In this document: positions 26,270 to 38,905 of the stretch, piece by piece
Position numbering within the stretch: position 1 is the stretch's first letter
Layout: the number at the start of each line of letters is the position of its first letter
Source of the DNA: Brasenia schreberi
Lineage: Eukaryota > Streptophyta > Magnoliopsida > Nymphaeales > Cabombaceae
Assembly: GCA_036023115.1 (NCBI GenBank)
Contig: JAYKKT010000061.1
Span: forward strand, 10,993,501-11,057,500
Reading direction: 5' to 3'
Length of the DNA stretch: 64,000 bases
Program-made: the position numbers and the translations under genes
The notes under the pieces: generated by a model
Told to the model about the DNA's origin: nothing
Databases searched by the model: none
What the model saw: the letters and a program-made list of their open reading frames with translations, nothing else

Positions 26270-27172
26270 GAGATGGAGATAAAGAAAGAAGGGTACTGCT
26301 CTCCAAGAGGATGTCTTAACGTCTCGTTGTATGGTGTAAAAGCCACAACAGTTCACCCTTTACTGATAGATTCTGGTAACGCTTAATTCATGAAATGGAA
26401 AGGCTTTAAAAGGAAAACAATTGAATGGATTGCACATACAAACAAAGAAAAAAATCTAATGGCAAAAGGAAATGATGTCCATTAATTTATTGATATCTGT
26501 TTCATGTTGATTTTTGAACGGTTATGACTGTTCTAGAAACAACACAAAGTCAAGAATCTATAAAGAGGTGATTGATGGCACAATGAAGGAGTATAGAAGA
26601 CCGAATTCTCTCTATCACATATTCTCTCCCACTAAGCCCCTTTCTCTTGATCTAAGTATACTTTAGAAACATCTTCAAAATTATATTTGTTCTCTTTGAT
26701 ATGCACAAGAGAAACATACTTTTGTCCTTCTTGGGGTCGATTGTGTGCCTGCAACATACACAACTCCATTATATCTTGAAGGAATTTCATCGATATCCAC
26801 TTGCACCTGATTGATTATTCCGACGGTGGTGAAATAAGCCTAAAGAAAATTGCATTGACACACCTTGGAACTCCTACACATAAGTCACATAATTCATTTC
26901 TTGGGCATAATGTTATCTTGTAGATTGTTGCTTCACTTCAACCTCCCTCAAGTTCTCAATAGTGTTTTATGGTGGACAAGGACAATGAGATTCATATTTG
27001 AGAAAGCATTCATATTGCTAATTTACTCTCTTGTGTAGAACAGTTTTGTTGTTATTGTCATTGAGTCAATTCTTCATCAAGCATTCTGTTGAACTCGTTT
27101 GTTCTTAAACAGATTGATTGATTGTTATTCTTGGCCTATCTTAAAGACAAACACCACTGCTACAATGTTTAA
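26270..27172 (+). repeat. LTR-like arm 1 of a large inverted repeat
   Basis: Starts near GATGGAGATAAAGAAAGAAG and ends near CAAACACCACTGCTACAATG. The reverse complement of 33975-34890 follows it over almost its whole length with scattered differences. Downstream (from 27190) is a copia gag-like region, so this may be that element's 5' LTR. Confidence 0.65.
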
Positions 27173-27189
27173 GATCATTTTCTTTTGTA

Positions 27190-30100
27190 TTGGCTTCATA
27201 ATGGCATCACTTAGAGAAATGGACTTCCAACTTCATGAAGTTAGACAAATTCGATGAAAAAACTTTTTAAAGTGACAAAGAAAGATGTATTTTCTCCTTA
27301 CAACATTGAAGTAGTATATGTAATTAAAACTCTGAGGCCATAAGAAAAAGAAGATGAAACCATTGAAGCGGCTCGTGCAAGGCAAAAGTGGGATAATGAT
27401 AATTATATTTGCATGAGGCACATTCTTAATGGAACATCGGATGCTTGTTCGATGCATACCAAGATTCAAAGCATGGAAAATAGTTATGGAAAAGTCTTGA
27501 AGCACATTATATGGTCGAGGATGCCTAAAGTAAGAAATTCTTAGACATCCATTTTAACAATTTTAAAATGATTGATGAAGATCCATCATGGAATAATTTC
27601 ATGAAATTGAGTGGATCTTAAACAATTTTAAACAACATAAAATGGATGAAATTATAATTGTCTCTTCTATCATAGATAAACTCTCCTCTTTCTTGAAAAG
27701 AGTTTAAGCATATTCTTAAGCACAAGGAGTATATATCTCTTGAAAAACTTTGAAAAAAAATGTCATAAACAAGATAATTCCAAGGAGCCAAAAACTCAAG
27801 AGAAAGTTCATCTTGTAGAGGATGAAAAATCCAAGAGGTCCTCAAAGAAATGATTTCGAGATTTTCATAAATCTCATGATAACAATGGAAGTAATTTTAA
27901 ACCAATAAAAAAAGAAAATACTTCTATTGTGGTAAGCTTGATCACTATAAGAGGGAATGCCAACATTTAAATGAGGAACATAAAGAAAATAATTATGTTT
28001 CTTCAAAGAAAAACCTTGTAGCCACCATATATGAAAGTAAAATGGTTGAAGATGTCAAGTCATGGTAGGTCAACTCAAGTGCTACCTATCATGTGTGTAA
28101 GAAAAAATCTTTCTTCAAAACTTTTCATAAAGAGGACATACCCATTGTGTATAGAGGCAATACTTCAATGGTGCAAGTCAAAGACAAAGGGATGGTGAAA
28201 CTTAAGTTTACATTAGGTAAGGTTCTCACTCTTATGGATGTTTTATATGTATTGGAAGAAAGTAAAAATCTATTTTATTTACATCTGTTTAATAAGTATA
28301 GATTTAAGTGTGTGTTTGAGGGTGATAAGTTAATCTTATCTAAAAGAGGATTGTTTGTTGACAAATGATACTTATGTAACAATATGTTTAAGTTGAATAT
28401 GATTAATACTAATGTTACTTCCATTTCTATTATTGAATCTTTAAATCATGGCATCATTGTTTAACACATATTAATTTTAGAAAACTAAATGACATGATGA
28501 AATTAAACTTAATTTCTAGTATGTTTCTAAATATTGATAAATGTATCATATATATGCTCACTAAATTAATAAGACTACCTTTTCAAATAATAGAAAGAAC
28601 TTGAAAGACTTTGGATCTTATACATTCTAATGTGTGTGACTTGCATGATTGACTCACTATAGGTGGAAAGAAGTATTTCATTACTTTCATTGGTAATTAT
28701 TCATGATATTATCATGTATATTTCATGTATTATAAAGAGGAAGCATTAGAAAAATTCAAGGTTTTTAAAACCTAAGTAGAACTATAATATGAGTCATATA
28801 TCAAATGTTTAGGGACATATCGAGGAGGAGAATATTGTAGCCCAAATTATTTTCAATCTATGGAGACCATATACCAAACTATTGCTTTATATATACCACA
28901 ACAAAATAGAGTGATTGAAACAAAAAATAAGGTATTGACGAAAATGATAAATGCCATGTTATCTTACTTAGGTTTAGGCAATGACTTTTGGAGTGAAACA
29001 TTATTGACTGAATGTTATATATTAAATAGAGTCCCAACTAAATAATGTAAAGAAACCCCATATTAACTATATGGAATGAAAGCCCAACCTAAGCTATTTA
29101 AGAGTTTGAAGTTGTAGGGTAATTATTAAAGTTCTAGAACCCAAGAGAAAGAAATTTGATGAGAGAGAAATTGAATGCATTTTCTTGAGTCATGCTAAAA
29201 ATAGAAATCATATAGATTCTTGGTAATTGAATATAATAACTCATACCAAATTAACATTATTATAGAGTCAACATGTACTATTTTTCAAGAAGATAGGTTC
29301 AATTCAATTCATTGTATGGTTCCAAGAGGATGTTAAAATTGTATTTAAATAGTGAATTGGATGAAGATGTATATATATGGAACAACCTAAAGGGTTTGCC
29401 ATTCCTAGTTAAGAACGTAAAGTATGTTAGTTAATCAAATCTTTGTATGATTTAAAGCAAACACTTAAGCAATGACACAAAAAGTTCGATTAAATTGTGC
29501 TTACTAATGGATATAAATTAAATAAGTTTGACAAATGTGTATTCTAAATTTTATAATGAAAAATACATTATCATTTGTTTATATGTGGATGATATGCTTG
29601 TTTTTGACAAAGATTTAATTGAAATAGATAATGGTAAGAAATTCTTATCTAGTAACTTTTACATAAAAATATGGGTATAGTTGATATTATTTTAGGATAA
29701 GAATTATAAATTTTGAAGATAATATAATACTTTCAAAATCTCATTACATAAAAAAGATCTTAACAAAATTTGATCATTTTGATGGTCATTCTATTGCTAC
29801 TCCATTTGATTCTAGTAATAAATTATTGTCAAATAATGGAAGTCCAGTTTCACAACCTGAGTATACTAAGATAATTGGGTGCTTGATATATGCAATGACT
29901 TGCATTGTACCTGATATTGCTTATGTAGTGTGCATGTTAAGTAGATACACAAGCAATCTAGATAGAGAACATTAGCATGTTATACATCGGGCATTAAAAT
30001 ACTTGAAAAGAACTATGAATTATGGTTTGTTCTATAATAATAATCTTTTAACCATGCTTCTACAAGTAGATGAGTCTTTACTCTTGGGACTAAAGAAACA

Positions 30101-30428
30101 AACCTACATTGCTAACTCTACCATGACCATTGAGTAAAAAAGTAGAATGGATAACGGATATGCTTTAGGACATTTCGATATAGCCAAAAGCCATGGCACC
30201 AATATCAATACATTGTGGCAGGCTATACTAGCAAATGCATATAGCAAAGTTAACAAGGATTTCATAAGGAACGAAGTGATATCCGTTATCTATATCAGAT
30301 CTAAATTGAATCTTTCGGATCCTTTGACGAAAAGACTAGCAAGGGATTTGGTACAAAAAGCATCAAATGAGATGAGACTAAAGCCTATATCACTAAACAT
30401 CAATGGCGGAAACTCAACTCAGACTTAA
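27190..30428 (+). pseudogene. Degenerate Ty1/copia retrotransposon coding remnants
   Basis: Pieces in the correct gag-pol order. Gag-like 27195-27620 contains KNF then KRCIFSLQ-like sequence. A protease/pre-integrase segment lies at 28093-28368, with VLTLMDVLYV and NLFYLHLFN. Integrase follows at about 28600-29045, with GNDFWSETLLTECYILNRVP. RT remnants lie at about 29350-29990, and the RNase H end at 30147-30428, with LSDPLTKRLARDLV. Stops and frameshifts separate all pieces. No 3' LTR is evident after 30428. Confidence 0.75.
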
Positions 30429-30434
30429 CTGATA

Positions 30435-30881
30435 TCAATTCTTGTTCGATGAGCAAAAATATATCATTAGAGTGATTGTAAATACTTGCTTAATATACAT
30501 CTCAAGTTATAAGATACTTCAACTCAATGATATGAAAAGAAAGGTTAGAAGAAGGTGATAAAATATTAATGGAACAATCACGCGTTCCCTAATTGTATAG
30601 CCGTACACAAAGACACTCTTACATATGTATTATATGTATATACGCCCACACACAATATGTGTGTGAGGGGGTCGGATGTTTCCTCTATTCTTCAACAAAA
30701 AAATACCTACTTAAAAATTATTTTTTGATTTTAAGTTTTGAAACATAAATTTGCACACATTATAAAACATGCTTTCCTATTTAACTAAATGTATTTAATA
30801 ATGAATCACTTTAATTTTTTGATAAAAAATAATAAAGTATGATAGAGTGCAGACTTTGCATGTTCCTTTTATAATATATAT

Positions 30882-30943
<62 letters not shown>

Positions 30944-31780
30944 CATATATATATCAAGTGATTGAATCTTACAACCTCTAATACATGCATAGTTATACCC
31001 ATTCTTTACTTTTGAGGGCATCAAAAATGTTTTATGTTTTTCAAATACCTTTATAATTTTCTAAGTAACACATATGTGCTTCAAAAGTAAAGGGTCAACA
31101 TTCGTATACATATGCCAGAGGTTGCAAAATTCAATTATATATATATATATATAAACACTATCATGTATACTTTTGATGCTATAAACTCATGCATTCTTTT
31201 TTGCCTTTTAAGAGCACAAGTATGATAAGATTGTCTATTTTTTTTCAAACTCGATTGTATTGTTTTAAATATCACTCATGCTCCTAAAAAAATAAGAGAA
31301 AGGTTAACATGATCTAATTTTCTTATATATATATTGTGTGTGCATGAGTGTGTTTGTGTTTGTGTCATGTATAGGTATTGTAGATTATAGTAAGGAAGAA
31401 GGCCGCCTTCTCATTCGTGCACTCCCAAATGAAATACAACTCCTATGCACAACGAGAAAGGCTACCGGTTTCAAGTGTGGTGGGACCCAAGATACAACGG
31501 GACTTTGATTAGGTCCAATAATAAGAGGAAACAAAAGAGATGAGCGACCATTGTACCTCTTTCTTTTCATGGTTATAATGATTATATTGTTAAGAAGTTA
31601 ATTTAAATTGTATAATCCATAGGATAGTGGGGTTCTAAAGATCCACATCAAGATCCCATTGAGATCTGGATCATTTAGTTGTTCGAGAATCACGAGATCG
31701 TAAAATTTTGAGATCTAGATCGAGATGTTGACAACAATGGATGATGGAATCATGACAGCCCAGATATAAATTTAGTTTAT
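30435..31780. other. Non-coding stretch with (TA)n runs
   Basis: TA microsatellites at about 30885-30955 and 31135-31152. Otherwise AT-rich without recognisable genes. Confidence 0.6.
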
Positions 31781-31789
31781 AAAATATTA

Positions 31790-32480
31790 TGATCTAGGGA
31801 GCCATGGAAGACAAGGATGGAATGTTGGTAACATGAGCCAACGATCGAATGAAGCACCAGACAACTGGTTGGTCCAACTTGAAGCAACGATGTAGACCCT
31901 CTTGGAGAGGCTAGAGGCTGCTAGAAACATTCTTGAAACAATAGAGGATGCATGCCGCATAGCAACGAAGGCCCTAGTTGTGGCTGAAATGGACATAGAC
32001 TCAGTGGTGGAGCTCGAGACCTCAGGTAATTGCCCTTCGCCAGAGACTTGATGCCAGTAATACTTCTCAAGGGCGAATCAAGGGGTTACAACTATGGGCT
32101 CAAGCTGAGCGTCAACATCTCGCTTTTATTGGATGCTAGAAACAAGATGGAATAAGACAAATTAGTTCAATTCAGCAAGGATTACTACCATTGGATCGAG
32201 CTGAGGTTCAACATAAAAGGGTAAATGACGTGTGGTTGGCCATTGTGGAAGCTCGAACTAAATGAACCAAACAAGGGAGAAACTTTCTTGGTAATGACGA
32301 CATCATTTTGGGCAAGGATTTTCACTCAATCCAACATTTTTGACACCTATTTAAAGAGGACAACAAGAGCTCCTGTTTTTCGAAGGATATGTAAGAAACT
32401 CAATGAAAAGGCGACGATAATTGAGTGGAAATGAAAAGAAAGAGGGAGTCACCAAAAATTTCATGCTATTAAATGGGATG
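31790..32480 (+). pseudogene. Possible LTR-retrotransposon gag remnant
   Basis: Plus-strand fragments in shifting frames are rich in Glu/Arg/Trp and resemble the N-terminal part of plant Ty3/gypsy gag proteins (for example around LETFL, LWLKW and an internal CGWPLWKLEL). No zinc knuckle or protease is visible. Could equally be unrelated non-coding sequence. Confidence 0.25.
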
Positions 32481-33974
32481 GGTTGGAGATATCCCATGTG
32501 GATCATGTTATTTTTATATGATTTGGATATGGACCTCTGCTCGGTTGAGGTAGGGAATATGTTTTCTCAATAACACCATACTAGAGGTTGTTTTGAGATG
32601 TTTTTAATATATGATTTGCTAATGCTTTAATAAAGAATGAGTTGTTATGATATCTATTAAGAATTCTTTATATTGTGCATGTTTGTTAACAGTCTATAAT
32701 GTTGATTATGTGGATGCATTGGTTGAGGATGATAAAAAATTGATGTGTTTTTATTATGAAAGGCTTGTGAATATTGTGACATTGTATCGAGATTTCTATA
32801 TAAGATTGCTATAGATGAGGTATTTGTGGATATCGTGTTGAACATGAGATATTATTTTGAATAAGAATAATAAAAAATATTTAAAAACTAATTGTGTGAG
32901 GATACTAGTCGTACTGTATTTGCTTGTTACATAGGATCTTTAGTGATTTAGTTAAAATATGGAATCCTTGGACGTTCGATTAAGGGAGTGATGGTGAGCT
33001 CTTGAGCACCCTCATCGTATGTGTGGATGGCACCATGTACCTAAGGGTCATCGGTGAAGCTCAAATTACTCGTGCAACATTGATTTTAGTATTGTATATG
33101 CTATATTTATTGAAACTAAACAAGATGTGTGTGAGTAAATGGCGAGTGTTTGGATTTGATTACTTGATTGTAAATTTATGGTTGTAATTACTTGTTTTAA
33201 TAAATGAGATGTACTTTGATATTTGAAAGGTGTATACTTTTACTATGTGACCTTATTGGGGATATATCTTCCTATTAGACATGTGTTGGTGTGATCACCC
33301 TTTATTATTTTATAGGTTAAGATTGCATATTGAAACTTGGTTGAGATTTTTAGATTGACTTATTGAGATGAACAACTACAAGTTTAAAAAAGGATGTATT
33401 AGTCTCTAAATAATGTAAACTCTAGACCCTTGTAGGTTTGTATACATTTAGGTATTGAGAAATAAATATCATTGGATCTTATTGATATTGATATTTTTAA
33501 GGACTTTATTATTCATATTTGGATAATTTCAGCATCTCATACCTTGAGCTCATTGTGCCACATTTGACAAGTCAAAGCAAGGGTTGATCGAGGTGGAAGC
33601 TATTGACCCCAAGTGTGACAAAACGTCTCTAAGCCTCATATAAAATTTTCAAAGACCTTGGAGTCATGAATGCCTCCAGAGATAAGTGTAGCATGAGAAT
33701 CTTGATTTTCTTGGTCATTAGGGCAGCCCCTTGATTTGGCTCTTGAGAAACACTACCTATATCAATCTATAACGCAAGGCAATGGCCTTAGTCTGAGCCC
33801 CATTGCTTCGTTAACTCCTACTTCACCTACAAATAGGTCTTCCTCCCCTATATGATGTGCATCTTCAGTCGCTTCAAGCTTGCCTCCAACAACCTCTATC
33901 TTCTATAAGAGGTTGTACGTTGTTGCTTCAAGTTGAACCAATCACTTCAATTAGACATGACTGGTTTAGAACTG
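32481..33974. other. Non-coding stretch, nothing recognised
   Basis: AT-rich, with only short ORFs that lack family features. Probably the interior of a decayed retrotransposon, given the LTR-like arm that follows. Confidence 0.4.
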
Positions 33975-34890
33975 TAATAGCATAGTGGTATTTGTTTGTG
34001 AGATATGCCAACAACAACAACAATCAATCTGTTTTGGAACAAATTAGAGTTCAATAGAATAGAATGCTTGATGAAGAACTAGTTCAACAACAACAAGATC
34101 ATTTTCCACAGGAAAATAAATTAGCAATATCAATGCTAACTCATATATGAATCTCGTCATCCTTGTCCACCAGAAAATGTTGCTTAGAACTTGAGGGAGG
34201 TTGAAGTGAAGCAACAATCTATAAGATACACTATACACAGGAAACAAATTATGCAACTTATGTGTAGGAGCTCCAAGGCATGTCAATACACTTTCCTTTA
34301 GGCTTATTTTGCCACCACCTAAATAATCAACCAGGTACAAGTAAATATCAATGAAATTCCTTAACATATAATGGAGATACAACCAACTTGTCTTACATGA
34401 ACACAATCAACCCCCAAAAATTGATGATATTTTCAAAATGATAGAAGTAGTATTTCTCGTGTATGCATCGAAGAGAACAAACATAATTTCAAATGTGTTT
34501 CTAAAGTTTCTGCAGATCAAGGAAAAGAGGCTTGATGAGAGAAAATTTATTCTTCTATACACTTTCACTATGTCATCAATCACCTCTTTATAGATTTTGA
34601 CTTTGTGTTGTTTCTATAACAGTCATAACCGTTCAACAAAAATCATAAAGAAAGAGATACCAACTTATTAATGGACTTCATTTCCTTTTGTCATTAGATT
34701 TCTTTCTTTGTTTATGTGTGCAATCTATTTAATCAATTTTCTTTTAAAGCCTTTTCATTTCATCAATTGAACGTTACCAGAATTTATAAGTAAAGGGTGA
34801 ACCATCGTGGCTCTTATGCCATACAATGAGACGTTGAGGGGCTTCATCCTCTTAGAGAGTAGTATCCTTCTCTCTTTATCACCATCTCTC
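33975..34890 (-). repeat. LTR-like arm 2 of a large inverted repeat
   Basis: Reverse complement of 26270-27172. Shared words include AACGGTTATGACTGTT (arm 1) against AACAGTCATAACCGTT here, and the CCTCCCTCAAGTTCT / AGAACTTGAGGGAGG pair. Opposite orientation excludes it from being the partner LTR of arm 1 unless an inversion occurred. Confidence 0.65.
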
Positions 34891-35299
34891 TTTGAAAATA
34901 ATTTTGAAAAATTCATTTGCATTCTCCCACTATTTGTCAAAATAAAATAAGTTTGAAATAATCTCTTTCACTCTTCAAATCTTGCACATTAGGTAAAAGT
35001 ATCTTAAGACTTGAACCTTTACTTAGTAAGTTATGTTTAACACTAATATGAAAAGAATGGTAGACCAACTTCGAACCTTTTGATCCATATGAACTAGGGT
35101 GAATGACTTACATATAAAATTTAAGCATCATGAATTGTCATATATAAGTAACATAACACAGTAATGTCCTTGTATCCAATATCCTTTTCATGTGTGTTTT
35201 AAGAAGTCAAAATATGAGAAAAAATGATTAAGTTGCAACTTTCAAGAACCACACACACCCTAATGTCAACCGAAAAATTGAATACATGGATGCACCCAA

Positions 35300-35403
35300 A
35301 GCTTTAGCTCAACGGCAGGGTGTCTAGTGCCACTACACTACTGATGGTGGAGAGTTCAACTTTCATGTGTGGGGTAGGCTTTGGCCTTCTCTTGTAACAA
35401 GAA
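35300..35403 (+). repeat. tRNA-derived SINE copy 3
   Basis: Has GCTTTAGCTCAACGGCAGGG (A-box-like), GGAGAGTTCAACTTTCATG (B box decayed) and the shared 3' part GGCTTTGGCCTTCTCTTG. Confidence 0.6.
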
Positions 35404-35599
35404 CACATGAATGACATTTAAGCAATTAAAAGTAGAGATTCTTATGTTGAGATAAGTATCGACACTTTGTTCATTACAAGCCTCAATGTTAACGTGAAAC
35501 ATTGAAATTCTTTGTAGTGTAAATAAAATAAAAGGAAAAGGTGTAGATTAGCCCTTGAAGTTATAACGTGAGAGCTGTAATAAGGACGCCCTACCAATC

Positions 35600-36180
35600 T
35601 CTTTCTTTCTCTCTCTCTCTCTCTCCATCTATCATATTGAATCTCATCAATGATCAAATCTATTTAAGTTTGATTGACATGATTAAATATAGATATTTGA
35701 ATTAAAAAAATCATTTTATTTTTATACTTTAAAATATCTTTTTGTTTTGTCACCTCAATCATTATCTTATTAACCACCAAAAGCAAGTCCAAATAAACAT
35801 GTGTGATTTCTACTAGTCTAAAACTTGGAACCAAAACCAAACAACCTAAGACCGGTTTCAATTTCTCTCTCTCTTCATCCATCATCTCAAATCTTATCAA
35901 TACTCAAATCTAGTCAAGTTTGATTGACATTATTAAATGTATATATTTGAATTACAATGTCATTTTATTTCTTGGAACTGTTTACATCCAATCTCTCTCT
36001 ATCCATCGCATCAAATCTACTCAAGTTTCATTGACATATTTATGTAAATATTTGAATTAAAAGTACGATCTTACTTTTGTACTTTAAAGTATCCTTTTGT
36101 TATCCACCAAAAAGCAAACCTAGACATATCCCATTTCGATTTTTTAAGTTAGAAACCAAACCACCCTAAGGCCCGTTTCG
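35600..36180. repeat. Three diverged AT-rich direct repeats
   Basis: The phrase TCAAATCTANTCAAGTTTGATTGACAT, here in part only, recurs at about 35652, 35903 and 36012, each followed by an AATATTTGAATTA-like stretch. Units one and three also share a later 'actttaaa(a/g)tat' and 'ccaccaaaa' block. No coding content. Confidence 0.6.
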
Positions 36181-36261
36181 AAACTGAAACCACCGGTTTC
36201 ATGGTGATTCAAATTCGAGTCTTGAAACCGCTCACAAACACTTAAATTTTCTTTTAAATAC

Positions 36262-36390
36262 AAGCGTGTAATTGCATCCTTTTGAGAGTTGAACTCCCCA
36301 CTCGGTACTGGAATCACAAGCTGAGTAATAAGACCGCCTTCTGAGAACTGAACTCCCCACAAACTGCAACAATAAAGCGAGTTAACCATT
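36262..36390 (-). repeat. Degenerate tRNA-derived SINE remnant
   Basis: Two B-box-like sites on the minus strand (GGGGAGTTCAACTCTCAAAA and GGGGAGTTCAGTTCTCAG) and a GTTAACTCGCTTT A-box remnant. It may be two overlapping truncated copies. Confidence 0.35.
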
Positions 36391-37540
36391 TATTTATTTA
36401 TGACATGATATTTTAGAAAATATGTTTAAAGTTGCAGTTTCAAGTCGGTTTCTAGAAATCATGAACCATAACCGAATTAAGAGGACCCCGTTCCGATTCT
36501 TGTTCTGGGCCCAATTTAACCGGTTTAGTTACCAACAGTCTTTTGACCGGTTCAGTTCCTATTCAAACTACCGAGCCGGTTCTAAACCGGCCATGTCTAA
36601 GCCCAAACGATTCTACATCACAAAACCAACGGAGAGACAACCACAGTAACGTTTAATTTGTCCATCTTGGAACAATTTTTGTGAGTAATTTTGCACAATG
36701 TTTTTGGCCAGCTCATTTTTAGCTGATGTTCGTACGTGATGGAACACCAACGATCATGTGGATATCTCCATGTGAGCCGGATGCTATGAATTCAAAGCCA
36801 CATTATGAGATAAATTGGCAACTATTTGATCATTATGAGATAAGTTGCAAGTCAAAAAGGCTGACCGCCCTTTGCCTACCTTGAGGAATGGGTAGCCCTT
36901 GGGGATATTGTTTAGAGCATACATATGAACATGAAAAAAAGAATGCATAGAAAACAGTGGCGGATCCTTTTAGAGCAAGGTGAGACATGCTCCACACCCG
37001 AAATCTGGAAAATTCTTGGATCCATCACTATATATATATATAAGAAAATATATGTATTTTGTGGACGTGAAATACAAATGTGCTTCACTTGAAATACAGG
37101 TACGCCTCACTCCAAACAAAAATCCTGGGTCGGTCACGGGTAGAAAACATTTTGTCCCCTTAATTCTTGAATTGAGGTGTAGCTAAGTGGAGAAAATTTC
37201 ATATTTATTATTTGAAAATCCATCTTAAAACTTTAAATGTGTGATACTTTTATCTACACCATTGCAAAATATGACAATCTAAAACTCCAAAACCAACAAA
37301 ATAAGATGTTATTCTAAACTAAGTGGAGCTGGCTATAGGCAATCTTTCTTGCCATCATGATCTCACTTAATTGCACAAAACCTCCTCGCAAATTATGGTC
37401 TATCTACACTCCTAACCGGGTCTTTTCTGAAATAGAGTTTATAAACCAATGCAATTATTTTAAACAAAAACCACAACCCAGAAGTAACGTTTACCCGCGC
37501 TAAATGTGGTTGGCTACATGAACTCATTATCACCATTTAT
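36391..37540. other. Intergenic DNA, nothing recognised
   Basis: Contains CCGGTT-rich sequence at 36450-36600 similar in style to 26090-26260. The plus-strand ORF at 36422-36649 shows no protein family signature. Confidence 0.4.
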
Positions 37541-37556
37541 AATTTTTCTAGGGTTA

Positions 37557-37852
37557 TATTATATATATGTGTGTATATATACACATATATACATACATAT
37601 ATGTATACATGTATATGTATGTATATACATATACATATATGTATACATATATGTACACATATGTATACATATATGTACACATATGTATACATATATGTAC
37701 ACATATGTATACATATATGTACACATATGTATACATATGTACATATATATACATATATACATATATATACATATATACATATATACATACATATACATAT
37801 ACATATATACATACATATACATATACATATACATATATATACATATACATAC

Positions 37853-37895
<43 letters not shown>

Positions 37896-37902
37896 TATAT
37901 AA
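37557..37902. repeat. Tandem array of ACATATATGTACACATATGT-type units
   Basis: Four to five copies of a roughly 22-bp unit alternating ATGTACACATATGTATACAT (about 37637-37742), passing into CATATA and CATACA hexamers. The units are near-palindromic. All overlapping Tyr/Ile/His ORFs are artefacts. Confidence 0.9.
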
Positions 37903-37904
37903 GC

Positions 37905-38550
37905 TATAATCAAATAACTGATCCTGCTTAGTATAGCATAAGGGATGGTGTTGGTATTGGTTTTAATTCCACAGCCAAATGTTTCAAGTTTGAAGTTATA
38001 TTTAAGCTCCATATTGATAATTTATCCGTCGTCATGCTCACAACAGATTAAAATGCTAAATGTAGCATACGATGATTTCATTGCATCATGCTTGGACAGC
38101 TACTTTTGCAATACTTTTTCAAGCACAGTAATACAAAAAGTTTAGTAGTCGAACTGGTTATCAATATTAACATGAGAAAAGCTAATGCTTTCTGAGCAGA
38201 GGGCAGACTCAAAAGGAACCTTAAAGTCGAATATCAAGATTGCTTCAAGAATGTATTTTGTAGACTATTTTGTTTTTTTCCTTCTTAAGAAATGGATCAA
38301 TTTTGTTATTTATTTTCAATTCATCACTCAGATTTTAGTTATCTTTTCATTAATTCCTCCTTTTTACCTAATCTGGAAAACATCCCTGCTTTTTATCCAC
38401 CTTTTCTGGAGGTGTTGAAGTCTTTTGACTTCGGTTCTAGATGGAAACACAAAAACCATTGAGACCCAGAGTAAAACTTTTAAGCCATATTTATTGAATG
38501 CTTGATTGTATTCTATTTGTACTAACAAAAGTGTACATTTAATTTACCTA
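37905..38550. other. Intergenic DNA, nothing recognised
   Basis: No gene or repeat family recognised between the tandem array and the SINE at 38551. Confidence 0.5.
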
Positions 38551-38640
38551 GAGCGTTGGCTCAATGGCATGGCACTTTAGTGCCATTGCTGCTGGTGGGA
38601 AGTTCGACTGCCAGAGGGTGCATGTGTGTCTTAGCTCTAC
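38551..38640 (+). repeat. tRNA-derived SINE copy 4
   Basis: GAGCGTTGGCTCAATGGCAT fits the A box, and GGGAAGTTCGACTGCCAGAG has the best-kept GTTCGA core of the family. 3' part is shortened. Confidence 0.65.
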
Positions 38641-38798
38641 AAGAATGGTTTTTCCGCCATTCACAATGCAGTTAAGGCTCTTATATTTCCCGTGGACAAT
38701 CATTTTGCAGTCTCATGAGCATTAAGCACCTTCCTTAAATCTTATATTGTTATATTTTTTCATTGTATATAGAGCAAGGTGGTTCATGTTCAACTCCG

Positions 38799-38905
38799 AG
38801 AGCGTTAGCTCAACCACAACATGCTCTAGCACCGTTGTTGCTGGTGGGGAGTCCAACTCCCAAAAGATGCCTGTGTTAGGCTTTAGCCTTCTCTGCTAAC
38901 AAAAT
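38799..38905 (+). repeat. tRNA-derived SINE copy 5
   Basis: GAGAGCGTTAGCTCAACCAC, then GGGGAGTCCAACTCCCAAAA, then TTAGGCTTTAGCCTTCTCTG and CTAACAAAATAAA. Only about 150 bp from copy 4 and in the same orientation. Confidence 0.65.

Noticed and set aside
36422..36649. 75-codon plus-strand ORF
   Set aside because: Composed of repeated CCGGTT-type sequence with no recognisable domain.
37557..37902. CRISPR-like array
   Set aside because: Plant nuclear context, no unique spacers, simple tandem repeat.
37506..38012. Five overlapping long ORFs rich in Tyr, Ile and His
   Set aside because: They are translations of the TACATA tandem array in every frame.
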